Shown here: one piece after another, positions 56,951-64,000 of the stretch
Layout of the letters: each line of letters starts with the position of its first letter
Numbering within the stretch: the first letter of the stretch is position 1
Assembly (NCBI GenBank): GCA_964236735.1
Contig: CAXSFM010000003.1
Span: 186,001-250,000, forward strand
Direction of reading: 5' to 3'
Origin: JAIVJG01 sp964236735
GTDB lineage: Bacteria > Acidobacteriota > Blastocatellia > Pyrinomonadales > Pyrinomonadaceae
DNA: 64,000 nucleotides
Notes under the pieces: model-generated
What the model saw: the letters and a program-made list of their open reading frames with translations, nothing else
Databases searched by the model: none
What the model was told of the DNA's origin: nothing
Position numbers and translations under genes: made by a program

Positions 56951-57553
56951 TTAGCGCGTGCGCGTCGCCGTTCTTGGTCTCACGTGCGTGAGGACGGTGA
57001 GTTTGACTGCGCGGCGGCCAAAGCGCATCGCTTCACCGGTGTTGGGAACCCAGATGTCAATTCTGCGTCCGCGCACCGCGCCGCCCGTGTCCGCGACGAC
57101 GTATTCGCCGCTGTAAGCGCCTGCTTCGAGCCGGACGCGCGTGCCGATTGGCAGCACGCGGCGGTCAGCGGCGATGAAGCCTTTGGCGACGGGTCGTCCG
57201 TTCGCCATTCTCCCACGCAGGCAATAAGCCGTCGCGACGTAAGGCAGAGTCGGCCCCGTCGTGGTGACGCTCGTTTCCGGTTCGGAGAGGCTGGCAGCTT
57301 TCATCTCCGCTGCGGAAATCAACATCTTGCTCTTACCAGCCGAGGGGCTGACGGTTTCAGCGTTGGCCGGCGTGTCTGTCGCCGGCGAAATTTCCCCGGA
57401 AGAGACTTTCGCGACCGCTGAAGCGTCGCTCTGGCGTTGCGTCTGCAAGTTTTGAGCGAGGGGTTCCGCAACTGAAGTCTGCGCGTTAAATATCAAAGAA
57501 GCTGAGAAAAGCGCGATAGCTATCGCACCTCCCCCCAGTAGGGATTTAGTCAT
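56951..57553 (-). CDS. Exported 3D-domain protein, 200 aa
   Basis: A signal peptide (ALFSASLIFNAQ) and a low-complexity stretch lead to a 3D domain (YVATAYCLRGRMANG, GFIAADRRVLPIGTRV, VADTGGAVRGRRIDIWVP) with three conserved Asp-type positions. 3D domains belong to lytic transglycosylase-like wall enzymes. The start with AGGAGA 8 bases upstream is chosen. A structured leader lies before it. Confidence 0.9.
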   Translation of the reverse strand: MTKSLLGGGAIAIALFSASLIFNAQTSVAEPLAQNLQTQRQSDASAVAKVSSGEISPATDTPANAETVSPSAGKSKMLISAAEMKAASLSEPETSVTTTGPTLPYVATAYCLRGRMANGRPVAKGFIAADRRVLPIGTRVRLEAGAYSGEYVVADTGGAVRGRRIDIWVPNTGEAMRFGRRAVKLTVLTHVRPRTATRTR

Positions 57554-57704
57554 TCTTCGGTTCTCCTGCCGATTTAAGTCTCTCAACGTCGCGTGAGTGT
57601 GGTCAGAAAATACTGACCCTTGCTCGACCTCCGGCTCTAGGAGTTAAGACCTTTGTCAGCCGGAGTGGGGGCTTTCGCATCCTTGATGCGGAGCGTTGAA
57701 AGAA
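57554..57704 (-). promoter_or_regulatory. Structured 5' leader, riboswitch-like
   Basis: On the minus strand an outer stem (TCAACG with CGTTGA) encloses three hairpins: GCATC/GATGC, a perfect CTCCGGCT/AGCCGGAG stem with a 20-base loop, and GGTCAG/CTGACC. The gene encodes an exported 3D protein, a context that in other bacteria can be under c-di-AMP riboswitches, but the signature GGGGNACCCA is not seen here. Confidence 0.45.
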
Positions 57705-57747
57705 CGTCCAAAAAAACAAAAACAAGCGAACTTGGTGTCCGCTTGTT
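57705..57747 (-). terminator. Intrinsic terminator upstream of the leader
   Basis: AACAAGCG and CGCTTGTT pair, and on the minus strand a T-rich run (TTTTTGTTTTTTT) follows. It would end transcription from dapF before the 3D leader. Confidence 0.8.
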
Positions 57748-57809
57748 AACTGCAAAGATGGTAACACAATGACTTAAGGGCTGTCAAAACGCCTACGAAG
57801 GAAGACAAC

Positions 57810-57898
57810 AAATGATGAACGCGGAATGATGAATGATGAATAGAGGGGCGGAGCTTCCGGTCTTTCATTCATCATTCATCATTCCGCATTCATCATTG
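57810..57898. repeat. Palindrome, ATGATGAATG-word family
   Basis: Arms GATGAACGCGGAATGATGAA and its complement enclose the loop AGAGGGGCGGAGCTTCCGGT. The right end overlaps the last codons of dapF. Confidence 0.85.
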
Positions 57899-58765
57899 CT
57901 CTCCGAGCCATTCGCCTCGATAGACGACCTCCGCCGTGCCCGTCAGCAGGACTTCGCCGTCCTCCTCGCGCCAGACGACCTCAAGCGTGCCGCCCGGCAT
58001 CTCGACGTTGACGCGCCGTCCCGTGAGTCCGTTGACGATGGACGCGACGGCGGCGGCAGACGCGCCCGTCCCCGAAGAGAGCGTCTCGCCCGCGCCGCGC
58101 TCCCAGACGCGCGCCTCAATCGTCCGGCGGTCGCGCACCTTGATAAATTCGACGTTCGTCCTCTGCGGAAACGCCGCGTGCGGTTCGATGAGCGCGCCGA
58201 GCCGCCGCCAGTCCACGCGGTCGAAGTCATCCACGAAGACGCAGCAGTTCGGGTTGCACATCTGGAGCGCAGTGACGGCGATTGTCTCGCCCTCGCTCAC
58301 GCGAAGCGGATAATCACGCACCTGCGCGAGCGGCTCGCCGTCCGTCAGCATCGGAATCGAAGGCGAGTCGAAGAGCGGCCGCCCGATCTCAGCCTCGAAG
58401 CGATAGACGCCGCTTGCCGGTCGTCCGCGCAAGACGAAACGCTTGACGCCAGCGCGCGTCTGAAAGCGCAACTCGTCTTCCGACCACAAGCCTTGATGAT
58501 GTAAATACGCGGCGGCACAGCGCGAGCCGTTGCCGGACATCGCTGCCTCACTCCCGTCCGGGTTGATGATGCGGAGCGAGAAATCCGCCTCGCGCCCATC
58601 ACCATTCAGACGCTCGACGATGGCGACGCCGTCCGCGCCTGCGCCGTGATGCCGGTCGCAGATACGGCGCACAAAGTCGCCGAGCGATGATGGCGCGCCC
58701 GCAAGTTCCGACGCCTCGCAGACAATGTAGTCGTTGCCGTAGCCGTGGAGTTTAGTAAATCGCAT
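57893..58765 (-). CDS. dapF: Diaminopimelate epimerase-family protein
   Basis: The enzyme converts LL- to meso-diaminopimelate for lysine and wall synthesis. The 290-residue product has MRFTKLHGYGNDYIV at the start and the first catalytic Cys in GNGSRCAAAYL. The second site, normally CGTGA, reads LSSGTGASAA, so Ser replaces the second catalytic Cys. This would change or abolish the racemase chemistry unless a different residue compensates. The ATG at 58765 is preferred over an upstream TTG. Confidence 0.88.
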   Translation of the reverse strand: MRFTKLHGYGNDYIVCEASELAGAPSSLGDFVRRICDRHHGAGADGVAIVERLNGDGREADFSLRIINPDGSEAAMSGNGSRCAAAYLHHQGLWSEDELRFQTRAGVKRFVLRGRPASGVYRFEAEIGRPLFDSPSIPMLTDGEPLAQVRDYPLRVSEGETIAVTALQMCNPNCCVFVDDFDRVDWRRLGALIEPHAAFPQRTNVEFIKVRDRRTIEARVWERGAGETLSSGTGASAAAVASIVNGLTGRRVNVEMPGGTLEVVWREEDGEVLLTGTAEVVYRGEWLGEQ

Positions 58766-58796
58766 GGCAGTCAAATAATAAAGACCTCAAGAATTT

Positions 58797-58893
58797 ACAC
58801 AGGGATGGACAGGATAGACAGGATAAAGAAGAATTGAAATTGCCTGTATTCCTTCAGCCTTTTATCCTGCTCATCCTGTCCATCCCTGTTAAT
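58797..58893. repeat. Palindrome built of GGATGGACA words
   Basis: The left arm CAGGGATGGACAGGATAGAC and the right arm CCTGTCCATCCCTGTTAATT are complementary around a loop of roughly 45 bases. The right arm occurs alone at 45618. The element lies between dapF and the PBP4-type gene. Confidence 0.8.
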
Positions 58894-58918
58894 TTTTCTG
58901 ATGTTCTGAAGTGGCGCG

Positions 58919-60631
58919 TCACGAATGCCCTGTGAACGAAGCGAGCAGGACGGCGATGGCGTCCGTGAAATTAGCCGTCGCGGAAAAATCGCGCGGAGGA
59001 TTGTTAATCATCAGAGAGAAGACGAGCCGCTCGCCCGACGCGCTGAAGACGTAGCCGGAGAGCGAGTTGGCCGTGCCGAGCGTGCCCGTCTTGGCGCGCA
59101 CGTTCCCCTGCGCGGGAGTGGCTTTCATGCGATTACGCAGCGTGCCGTCCACGCCCGCGACGGGCAGCGCATCACGAAATGCGACGCCGTAGCGATGGCG
59201 ATTCATATAGACGAGCAGCGCGAGCGTCGCGTCCGCCGTCACGAGATTAGCGCGTGAGAGTCCAGACCCGTCGAGCATCACGACCTTGTTCGCGTCCACG
59301 CCCGCGCCGCGCAGAAACGTCCTGACGGCCTCGATGCCTGCCTCGTCCGTCGTCCTGCGCGTGGCATCCGTCGTTGTCGCGGCGGCTTTCCCCAACGCGC
59401 GCAACAGTAATTCAGCGTAAAGATTCTGGCTCGGCTTCAAAGTCTGCGCCGCGATGATACTCAGAGGCGGCGACTGCCTGACGGCGACCTCGACGAGCGA
59501 AGAGACTTGCAGAGGCGACGCGATGCGCTCGCGCGCGTCAATCGTCCGCGTGCGCCCGGTGAAGACGACGCCCTGACGCTCAAGCGAAAGGCGCAGCATG
59601 GACGCGAACAACAGCGCGGGATGCGAGACGGCGACGCTCGCCGTGTAGCCCCGATCATCAACGGGCAAGTTGCCCGACACTTCGATGACGTTCTGTCCGA
59701 GCGGGCGATGGACGGCCAACTCGCGGATTGTGCCGTGCGCGCTCGTCGTCGTGCGGTCAACGATGGTCACGAGCGGCGTGGCCGGGCCGATGCTGATTTC
59801 GCACGGCTCGCCGACACGCGCGCCCGGCTTGACCGCCAGATCAACCGAATTGTCGTTGACGGTCAGCGCGCTCACCTCCGCGCCGTACCACCATTGCAAA
59901 TCGTCCCACTCCCAACCGTTCGCGACGGGCGAGCCGTCGAAATAACTCTCGTCGCCGATGATGTCGCCCTCGACGCGGCGCACACCGGCGGCGACGATGC
60001 GCGCGGCCAACTCGTCTATGCCGCGATAATAATCGTTGGGCGTGTCCGGGTTGAACCGCGTCGCAAACGTCGGGTCACCGCGTCCATACACGATGAGGTC
60101 GCCGCGCACCGTCCCCCCTCGATCCGGTCGCGCGGGCGCATAGACGGACGTGACGAAACGATAATCGGGGCCGAAGCGGTCGAGCGCGGCGGCGACGGTG
60201 TAGAGTTTCAAATTCGACGCGGGCTGCAACCATTTCCCCGTGCCCTCTTCATACAGCACGCGCCCCGTATCGAGCGACGCGACTTTGACCGCGATGTGCG
60301 ACGCGGCGAACTCCGCGCGCGACGTAATCTCCCGGATGCGCGCGCGCAAATCTTCGAGCGCCTGCGATGTGGCGGCGTCGCGCGACGCGGCAGTAATTGC
60401 CGGCAACGTCGGCGTCGCCGTCGTCACAGGCGTCTGCATCGCAGGCGGCGCGAGGACGGTAGCCGGCGGCGTCTGTACGGGACGTGGAGCGTTGACGCTC
60501 CGCTCACGTCCCCCCTGCTGCGGCTGACCCTGTGCAACCTGCGCTCGCGCGCCCGTCACGCTGCCGCCGCACAGCACAAGGATGAGAAGTACGGAGATGA
60601 GCGACGAGACGCGCTTTTGTTTTATTTGCAT
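58919..60631 (-). CDS. dacB: D-alanyl-D-alanine carboxypeptidase (PBP4/DacB type)
   Basis: The 570-residue exported enzyme has the S13 peptidase motifs: SxxK in QPASNLKLYTVAAALDRFG near 139, SxN in DGSGLSRANLVT, and KTG in VRAKTGTLGTAN near 512. The large insertion between the first two is typical of DacB. It trims or cross-links peptidoglycan in the periplasm. A signal peptide (VLLILVLCGGSVTGARAQ) is clear. The ATG at 60631 is chosen; one at 60655 is also possible. Confidence 0.93.
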   Translation of the reverse strand: MQIKQKRVSSLISVLLILVLCGGSVTGARAQVAQGQPQQGGRERSVNAPRPVQTPPATVLAPPAMQTPVTTATPTLPAITAASRDAATSQALEDLRARIREITSRAEFAASHIAVKVASLDTGRVLYEEGTGKWLQPASNLKLYTVAAALDRFGPDYRFVTSVYAPARPDRGGTVRGDLIVYGRGDPTFATRFNPDTPNDYYRGIDELAARIVAAGVRRVEGDIIGDESYFDGSPVANGWEWDDLQWWYGAEVSALTVNDNSVDLAVKPGARVGEPCEISIGPATPLVTIVDRTTTSAHGTIRELAVHRPLGQNVIEVSGNLPVDDRGYTASVAVSHPALLFASMLRLSLERQGVVFTGRTRTIDARERIASPLQVSSLVEVAVRQSPPLSIIAAQTLKPSQNLYAELLLRALGKAAATTTDATRRTTDEAGIEAVRTFLRGAGVDANKVVMLDGSGLSRANLVTADATLALLVYMNRHRYGVAFRDALPVAGVDGTLRNRMKATPAQGNVRAKTGTLGTANSLSGYVFSASGERLVFSLMINNPPRDFSATANFTDAIAVLLASFTGHS

Positions 60632-60660
60632 TTCACTCTTTCGTCCTGCGTTCATAGATT

Positions 60661-60775
60661 CCAGAGCGGATTTCGTTTGAATGTACGGTAGGCTGTGCTG
60701 CCTGCCGCCAACTGTGTGCGCGCGGCAGGCAATACAGCCTACCGTACATTGATTTGCAAACCGCTCTAAACGTGA
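60661..60775. repeat. MITE-like palindrome with shared terminus, GTAGGCTGT core
   Basis: Outer ends CAGAGCGGATTTCGTTTGAA and the inverted GAGCGGTTTGCAAATCAATG match those near 21767 and 61457. The core arms GTAGGCTGTGCTGCCTGCC and complement are different. Confidence 0.75.
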
Positions 60776-60820
60776 GCCGCGAGCATCAATGGTCGAATGA
60801 TGCTCGCGGCTCTTTTGTCT
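60774..60820. terminator. Intrinsic terminator
   Basis: GAGCCGCGAGCATC and GATGCTCGCGGCTC form a stem followed by TTTTG on the plus strand. On the minus strand it follows the 123-residue gene. Confidence 0.7.
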
Positions 60821-60838
60821 GCCTCGCCTGATGTGCGC

Positions 60839-61210
60839 TTACTTCGTCGAGTCGTCTTTTTTAGCGCGCTTCTTCGGGGCGTTGTACTCCAAGGTCTTCT
60901 TCCGTCCGAGCGCCTGCACTTCGTTGGAATTTCTGCCGAACTGCGCCGTCACCTGATCCTTCGAGCCGAGCATCTGGTTATGCAGATTCCACTCTGCCGC
61001 CGTCGCACGGTCTCGCGCCGTCGCGAGTGCGGCTTCGGCCTGCGCTTCGGCGACCTGCGCGCTGTCGAGTTCGGCCAGCGCCGCATCAGTCGCCGCCACC
61101 GTATAAGCTGAATTGGCGGGCGCGTAGTTGCTGATCGTCTTCAATCCCGCGAAACTCCCCTTGTCCTCTTCAATCTGCGCGGGCTTCAACCTTCTTGTTT
61201 CGTTTGCCAT
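60839..61210 (-). CDS. Small helical conserved protein, 123 aa
   Basis: AAGGAG precedes the ATG. The product is strongly helical and Ala-rich in the middle (DAALAELDSAQVAEAQAEAA), with a C-terminal motif FGRNSNEVQALGRKKTLEY that is found in several small bacterial proteins of unknown role. A basic tail (PKKRAKKDDSTK) ends it. It is single. Confidence 0.8.
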   Translation of the reverse strand: MANETRRLKPAQIEEDKGSFAGLKTISNYAPANSAYTVAATDAALAELDSAQVAEAQAEAALATARDRATAAEWNLHNQMLGSKDQVTAQFGRNSNEVQALGRKKTLEYNAPKKRAKKDDSTK

Positions 61211-61373
61211 GAGTTGTCTCCTTTCGATGAGAAAAAGAAATGTGACGAGGCCGCCCGCATACTACTCAACAACCCCCCTCTCCCGCAATACCCAAAATGC
61301 CACCTCTAACAAAAAACCGCGCCACTACAAACGGCATCCCGCATCGCTCCGCAACGGCGCAAAAGCCGCCTGT

Positions 61374-61437
61374 CAGTGCCGCCTGCGATAGCGGGTGAGT
61401 CTTTGTGCTGTGAACGCCCACCCGCTACCGCAGGTGG
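61374..61437. repeat. Palindrome built of GTAGCGGGTG words
   Basis: CAGTGCCGCCTGCGATAGCG and its imperfect complement CCGCTACCGCAGGTGGTACT pair over a short loop. Its core words are like those of the next palindrome. Confidence 0.7.
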
Positions 61438-61456
61438 TACTGGCAAAACGCACTCT

Positions 61457-61603
61457 TATAGCGATTTGCAATTGCATGTGACCTCTGGCGCATATAACAG
61501 TACCGCGAGCGGTAGCGAGCGGGTGCGGCTCACTAAGCGAGACCCGCTCGCTACCGCTCGCGGTACTGACGGAGTTCACACCCAATTGCAAACCGCCATA
61601 ATA
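61457..61603. repeat. MITE-like palindrome with shared terminus, GTAGCGAGCG core
   Basis: Outer ends TATAGCGATTTGCAATTGCA and the inverted GGCGGTTTGCAATTGGG match those near 21767 and 60661. The core is GTACCGCGAGCGGTAGCGAG and its complement CTCGCTACCGCTCGCGGTAC. Confidence 0.8.
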
Positions 61604-61619
61604 TCAATGCCTCACTCCT

Positions 61620-61885
61620 AACCGCCCTCCCCATCCGTTGAAACCTCACTCCGCATCCCCGCAACCTCATTCCCACACACGCGAAGACCATTCCCACACC
61701 CCGCAACGTCACTCCCAACCATAGAAACGCCCCGCGCAACGCTGGAAACCTTATTCCCACACATGGAAATGTCATTTCCACGCCTCGCAACGCCGTTCCC
61801 GCGCATGGAAACGACGTTCCCACCTCTGGAAATCGCCTTCCCGCGCCCGGAAACCTCATTTCCTCAATCCGCAACGACATCTTCC
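61620..61885. repeat. 21-bp imperfect tandem repeat, about 12 copies
   Basis: Units like TGGAAACCTCATTCCCACAC recur every 21 bases (e.g. 61748-61768, 61769-61789, 61811-61831). The period of 21 is a multiple of 3, so both strands read as heptapeptide repeats. The composition is unlike known genes. Confidence 0.85.
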
Positions 61886-61927
61886 TCTATATCAATGCCG
61901 TCTCCCTTCGCGGGAGCAACGTCCCCG

Positions 61928-64000
61928 CTAGGAAGATTTCCCCTCCACCCGCTCTAAATCGCGCTGCACCATTTCTGCATAAGGCGACTTGAGCTTTTCA
62001 AAGATACTCAACGACTCACGAAACAGCCTCATGGCCTCTGCTTTGTTCCCCTCCTGCTCTATCAGCAACCCTAAGTTATAAAAGATCAGGGCAAGATTAC
62101 CTTTATCGCCAAGTCTTTCAGTAATCTCTAAGCTCTGACTGTAAAGTAGTAGCGCTTCTGTTAAATCTCCTCCATCTCTCGCAAGATTTGCCAACGCATG
62201 TAGGGTTATAGCAATACCGCTCTGGTCGCCGAGTTTCTTGTTGATTTCCAGACTCTCGTCGTAGAGCCGCCGTGCTTCTTCCACCTTGCCTTGATCTTGC
62301 GCGAGCCTCCCCAACTGGTGCAGAGTGCCGGCGACGCGGCTCTGGTCGCCGAGTTTCTTGTTGATTTCCAGACTCTCGTCGTAGAGCCGCCGCGCTTCTT
62401 CCACCTCGCCTTGATCTTGCGCGAGCCCTCCCAATTGGTGCAGGGTGCTGGCGACGCCGCTCTGATTGCCGAGTTTCTTCTTGATTTCCAGGCTCTCGTC
62501 GTAGAGCCGCCGCGCTTCTTCCATCTCGCCTTGTGATTGCGCGAGTATCGCTAACTGGTGCAAAGTAGCAGCTAATCCTAGCTTTGCATCTATCTGCCTC
62601 GCAATTTCTACAGCCAATTCATAATGATTCTTCGCTGAATCATAATCCCCGCGCTTTGCAAACATATTTCCTAATTCATTTGATAATGCACCGATATACC
62701 ATGCATTATCATATATTCTTGCCGCTTTTAACGCCTGCTCACCGTGCAGGATCGCTTCATCCCAATAGCCGTGTACATCTAGAAACTCCCTCAGCGCAAT
62801 ATGAGTCAGTATGGTGCTTTCCCAATCCTCTATCTCGAACGCCGCATCCATCGCGCTCAACAAATTGTCTTTCTCCGCTTCAAGCGCGTCGAAATCTTCA
62901 GCCGTCTTCTGTGCGTGCGCCTCGGCGTAATTCAGGAAGTAGCTCACAAAGCGGCGGTGGAACTCACCGGCGCGCGGGTCTTCAGACAGGCGCACACCGG
63001 CGCGCGTGCGCGTCAAGCCTTCGACGGTGAAACGGCGATTTTCGTCCAGCCCTTTAATCAGCCACAACGCGCGCAGTCTTTTGATTGCCCCATCGCCACG
63101 CGCCGCATCGTCGCCCAAGCCCGCGACGGCGGCCAGCGCAGCGCGTGACGCGCCCGGCACAAAGAGCGAGAGGGCGAGCAGCGCGTCGCGCCCGTCGTCG
63201 CCCAGAGACGGCAGGTTGAAGGAGCGGTCGAAGACGCGCTCGACGACGCTGCCTCTGCCCTCCGCCAACTCGCGCAACACCGCCTGCGGTTCCCGCGCAT
63301 CTTCGTCAATCTGTCCCACGATCCATTGCATGACGAACGGTCTGGCCTCCGCCGTCTCATAGACACGCGCGCGAATCTCATCGGAGAAAATCTGCGGGTC
63401 TTGCGTCTGCTTAACTAACTTCTCCAAAAACTCTCCGGCCTCTGCGCGCGACATCTCGCTGATCGTGATGTTGAGTGCCTGCGCGACTCTCGGTCTTGAG
63501 GTAATCAGCGCGCAGCACGGCGCAGCAGCGAGCCAGCCCTCGATGCGCTGCTGCACGTCGGAAGCAATCGTCTCGTAATTATCCAGCACGACGAGCGCGG
63601 GAGATTCGGCGACGAGCGCGCGCACCGCCGCCTCTTTCTCGACCGGCGCGAGCGTGCGTAAGTCCGCGCGTCCCAACTGCGCGGCGATGTCATCGAGCAA
63701 CGTGGAGAGTTCAAAGTTCGCGCGCCCGCTCGCGCTGCTCCACACGACGCGCCCCTCGTACTCGCCCGCCAACTCGCGCGCCGCCTCCGCCGCGAGCGTC
63801 GTCTTGCCCACGCCGCCCGGCCCCGACAACGCGACCAGCACGTTCTTCCCCGGCGCGAGTTCGCCCTTCAGACGCGCCACGATGTCGCGCCCCTCCGCAT
63901 CATGCCGCGCCACGAAACCATAGACCGGGCGACGCGGAATGAGAGACGGCATCACATCAGCAACGGATGCAGGCATCATCAAGTTCTTAACCGCTCGCTC
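61928..64000 (-). CDS. STAND/NB-ARC-like ATPase with TPRs (5' end outside window)
   Basis: The frame is open to the window edge, so the N-terminal domain is missing. The P-loop GPGGVGKTTLAAEA, a Walker B-like LVVLDNYETI and the ARC-type sensor text ALITSRPRV mark a STAND NTPase. The middle is helical, and the C-terminal third is at least six TPRs of about 40 residues (MEEARRLYDESLEIKKKLGN). Three of these are almost identical at DNA level. The missing N-terminal domain would tell whether it is a signalling or defence protein. Confidence 0.88.
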   Translation of the reverse strand, partial: ERAVKNLMMPASVADVMPSLIPRRPVYGFVARHDAEGRDIVARLKGELAPGKNVLVALSGPGGVGKTTLAAEAARELAGEYEGRVVWSSASGRANFELSTLLDDIAAQLGRADLRTLAPVEKEAAVRALVAESPALVVLDNYETIASDVQQRIEGWLAAAPCCALITSRPRVAQALNITISEMSRAEAGEFLEKLVKQTQDPQIFSDEIRARVYETAEARPFVMQWIVGQIDEDAREPQAVLRELAEGRGSVVERVFDRSFNLPSLGDDGRDALLALSLFVPGASRAALAAVAGLGDDAARGDGAIKRLRALWLIKGLDENRRFTVEGLTRTRAGVRLSEDPRAGEFHRRFVSYFLNYAEAHAQKTAEDFDALEAEKDNLLSAMDAAFEIEDWESTILTHIALREFLDVHGYWDEAILHGEQALKAARIYDNAWYIGALSNELGNMFAKRGDYDSAKNHYELAVEIARQIDAKLGLAATLHQLAILAQSQGEMEEARRLYDESLEIKKKLGNQSGVASTLHQLGGLAQDQGEVEEARRLYDESLEINKKLGDQSRVAGTLHQLGRLAQDQGKVEEARRLYDESLEINKKLGDQSGIAITLHALANLARDGGDLTEALLLYSQSLEITERLGDKGNLALIFYNLGLLIEQEGNKAEAMRLFRESLSIFEKLKSPYAEMVQRDLERVEGKSS

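Noticed and set aside
57554..57704. c-di-AMP (ydaO) riboswitch
   Set aside because: Gene context fits, but the conserved GGGGNACCCA and GGGGTGAA parts are absent. Listed only as an unclassified structured leader.
61551..61880. A 109-codon minus-strand gene across the 21-bp repeats
   Set aside because: The frame exists only because the repeat period is a multiple of three. There is no ribosome site or recognisable fold.

Overview
The window is GC-rich, gene-dense bacterial chromosome from a Gram-negative lineage. An Oar-type TonB-dependent receptor with an N-terminal carboxypeptidase-regulatory domain, DUF11 surface proteins, two-component propeller kinases, the SpoVR/YhbH/PrkA set and small proteins of the kind found in soil Acidobacteriota suggest that phylum, perhaps class Blastocatellia. 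That placement is inference from gene content. There is no rRNA, tRNA, CRISPR array or transposase gene in the window.

Layout. 1-6.6 kb (minus): three exported DUF11-type proteins, the largest running off the left edge, plus a degenerate receiver domain. 6.9-10 kb (minus): an NtrC-type sigma54 activator and its histidine kinase, divergent from a near-perfect sigma54 promoter that faces a 47-residue membrane peptide, an exported protein and a small outer-membrane barrel. 11.9-21.6 kb: PEP carboxykinase, a response regulator translationally coupled to a large propeller histidine kinase, and a three-gene ferredoxin operon. 22-29 kb: alpha/beta hydrolase, AI-2E-type permease, HIT protein, murA, prmC, a metal-binding HMA protein and serine acetyltransferase. 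30-36 kb: HtrA protease, small zinc-ribbon and membrane proteins, a cysteine-dioxygenase-like protein and SpoVR. 36.5-46 kb: TonB receptor, YhbH, hydrolase, PrkA, truB and recX. 46.5-54.4 kb: alaS, a peptidoglycan-binding protein, lytic transglycosylase, and a degenerate-receiver/degenerate-GGDEF/receiver regulator. 54.5-61.2 kb: a probable structured RNA, asparaginase, a 3D-domain exoprotein behind a structured leader, dapF and a PBP4-type carboxypeptidase. 61.2-64 kb: nested palindromes, a 21-bp tandem repeat, and a STAND ATPase with TPRs running off the right edge.

The most unusual feature is the population of about twenty large intergenic palindromes whose arms are built from degenerate, nearly tandem 6-10 bp words (for example ATGATGAATG, GGCAAAA, CAGTGGT, CAGCAGT, GATAAGT). 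They sit within a few bases of stop and start codons. They often provide a terminator-like stem plus T-run, twice supply a stop codon, and in two kinases lie inside the reading frame; in one, the two arms encode the charged and hydrophobic halves of the signal peptide. Members of one subfamily share a related loop. Three other palindromes with unrelated cores share a common outer inverted terminus, like a MITE shell. I regard this hairpin population as the best candidate for an undescribed system here.

Starts were chosen by Shine-Dalgarno sequence, signal peptide or domain start; several upstream extensions were discarded because they only translate hairpin arms.
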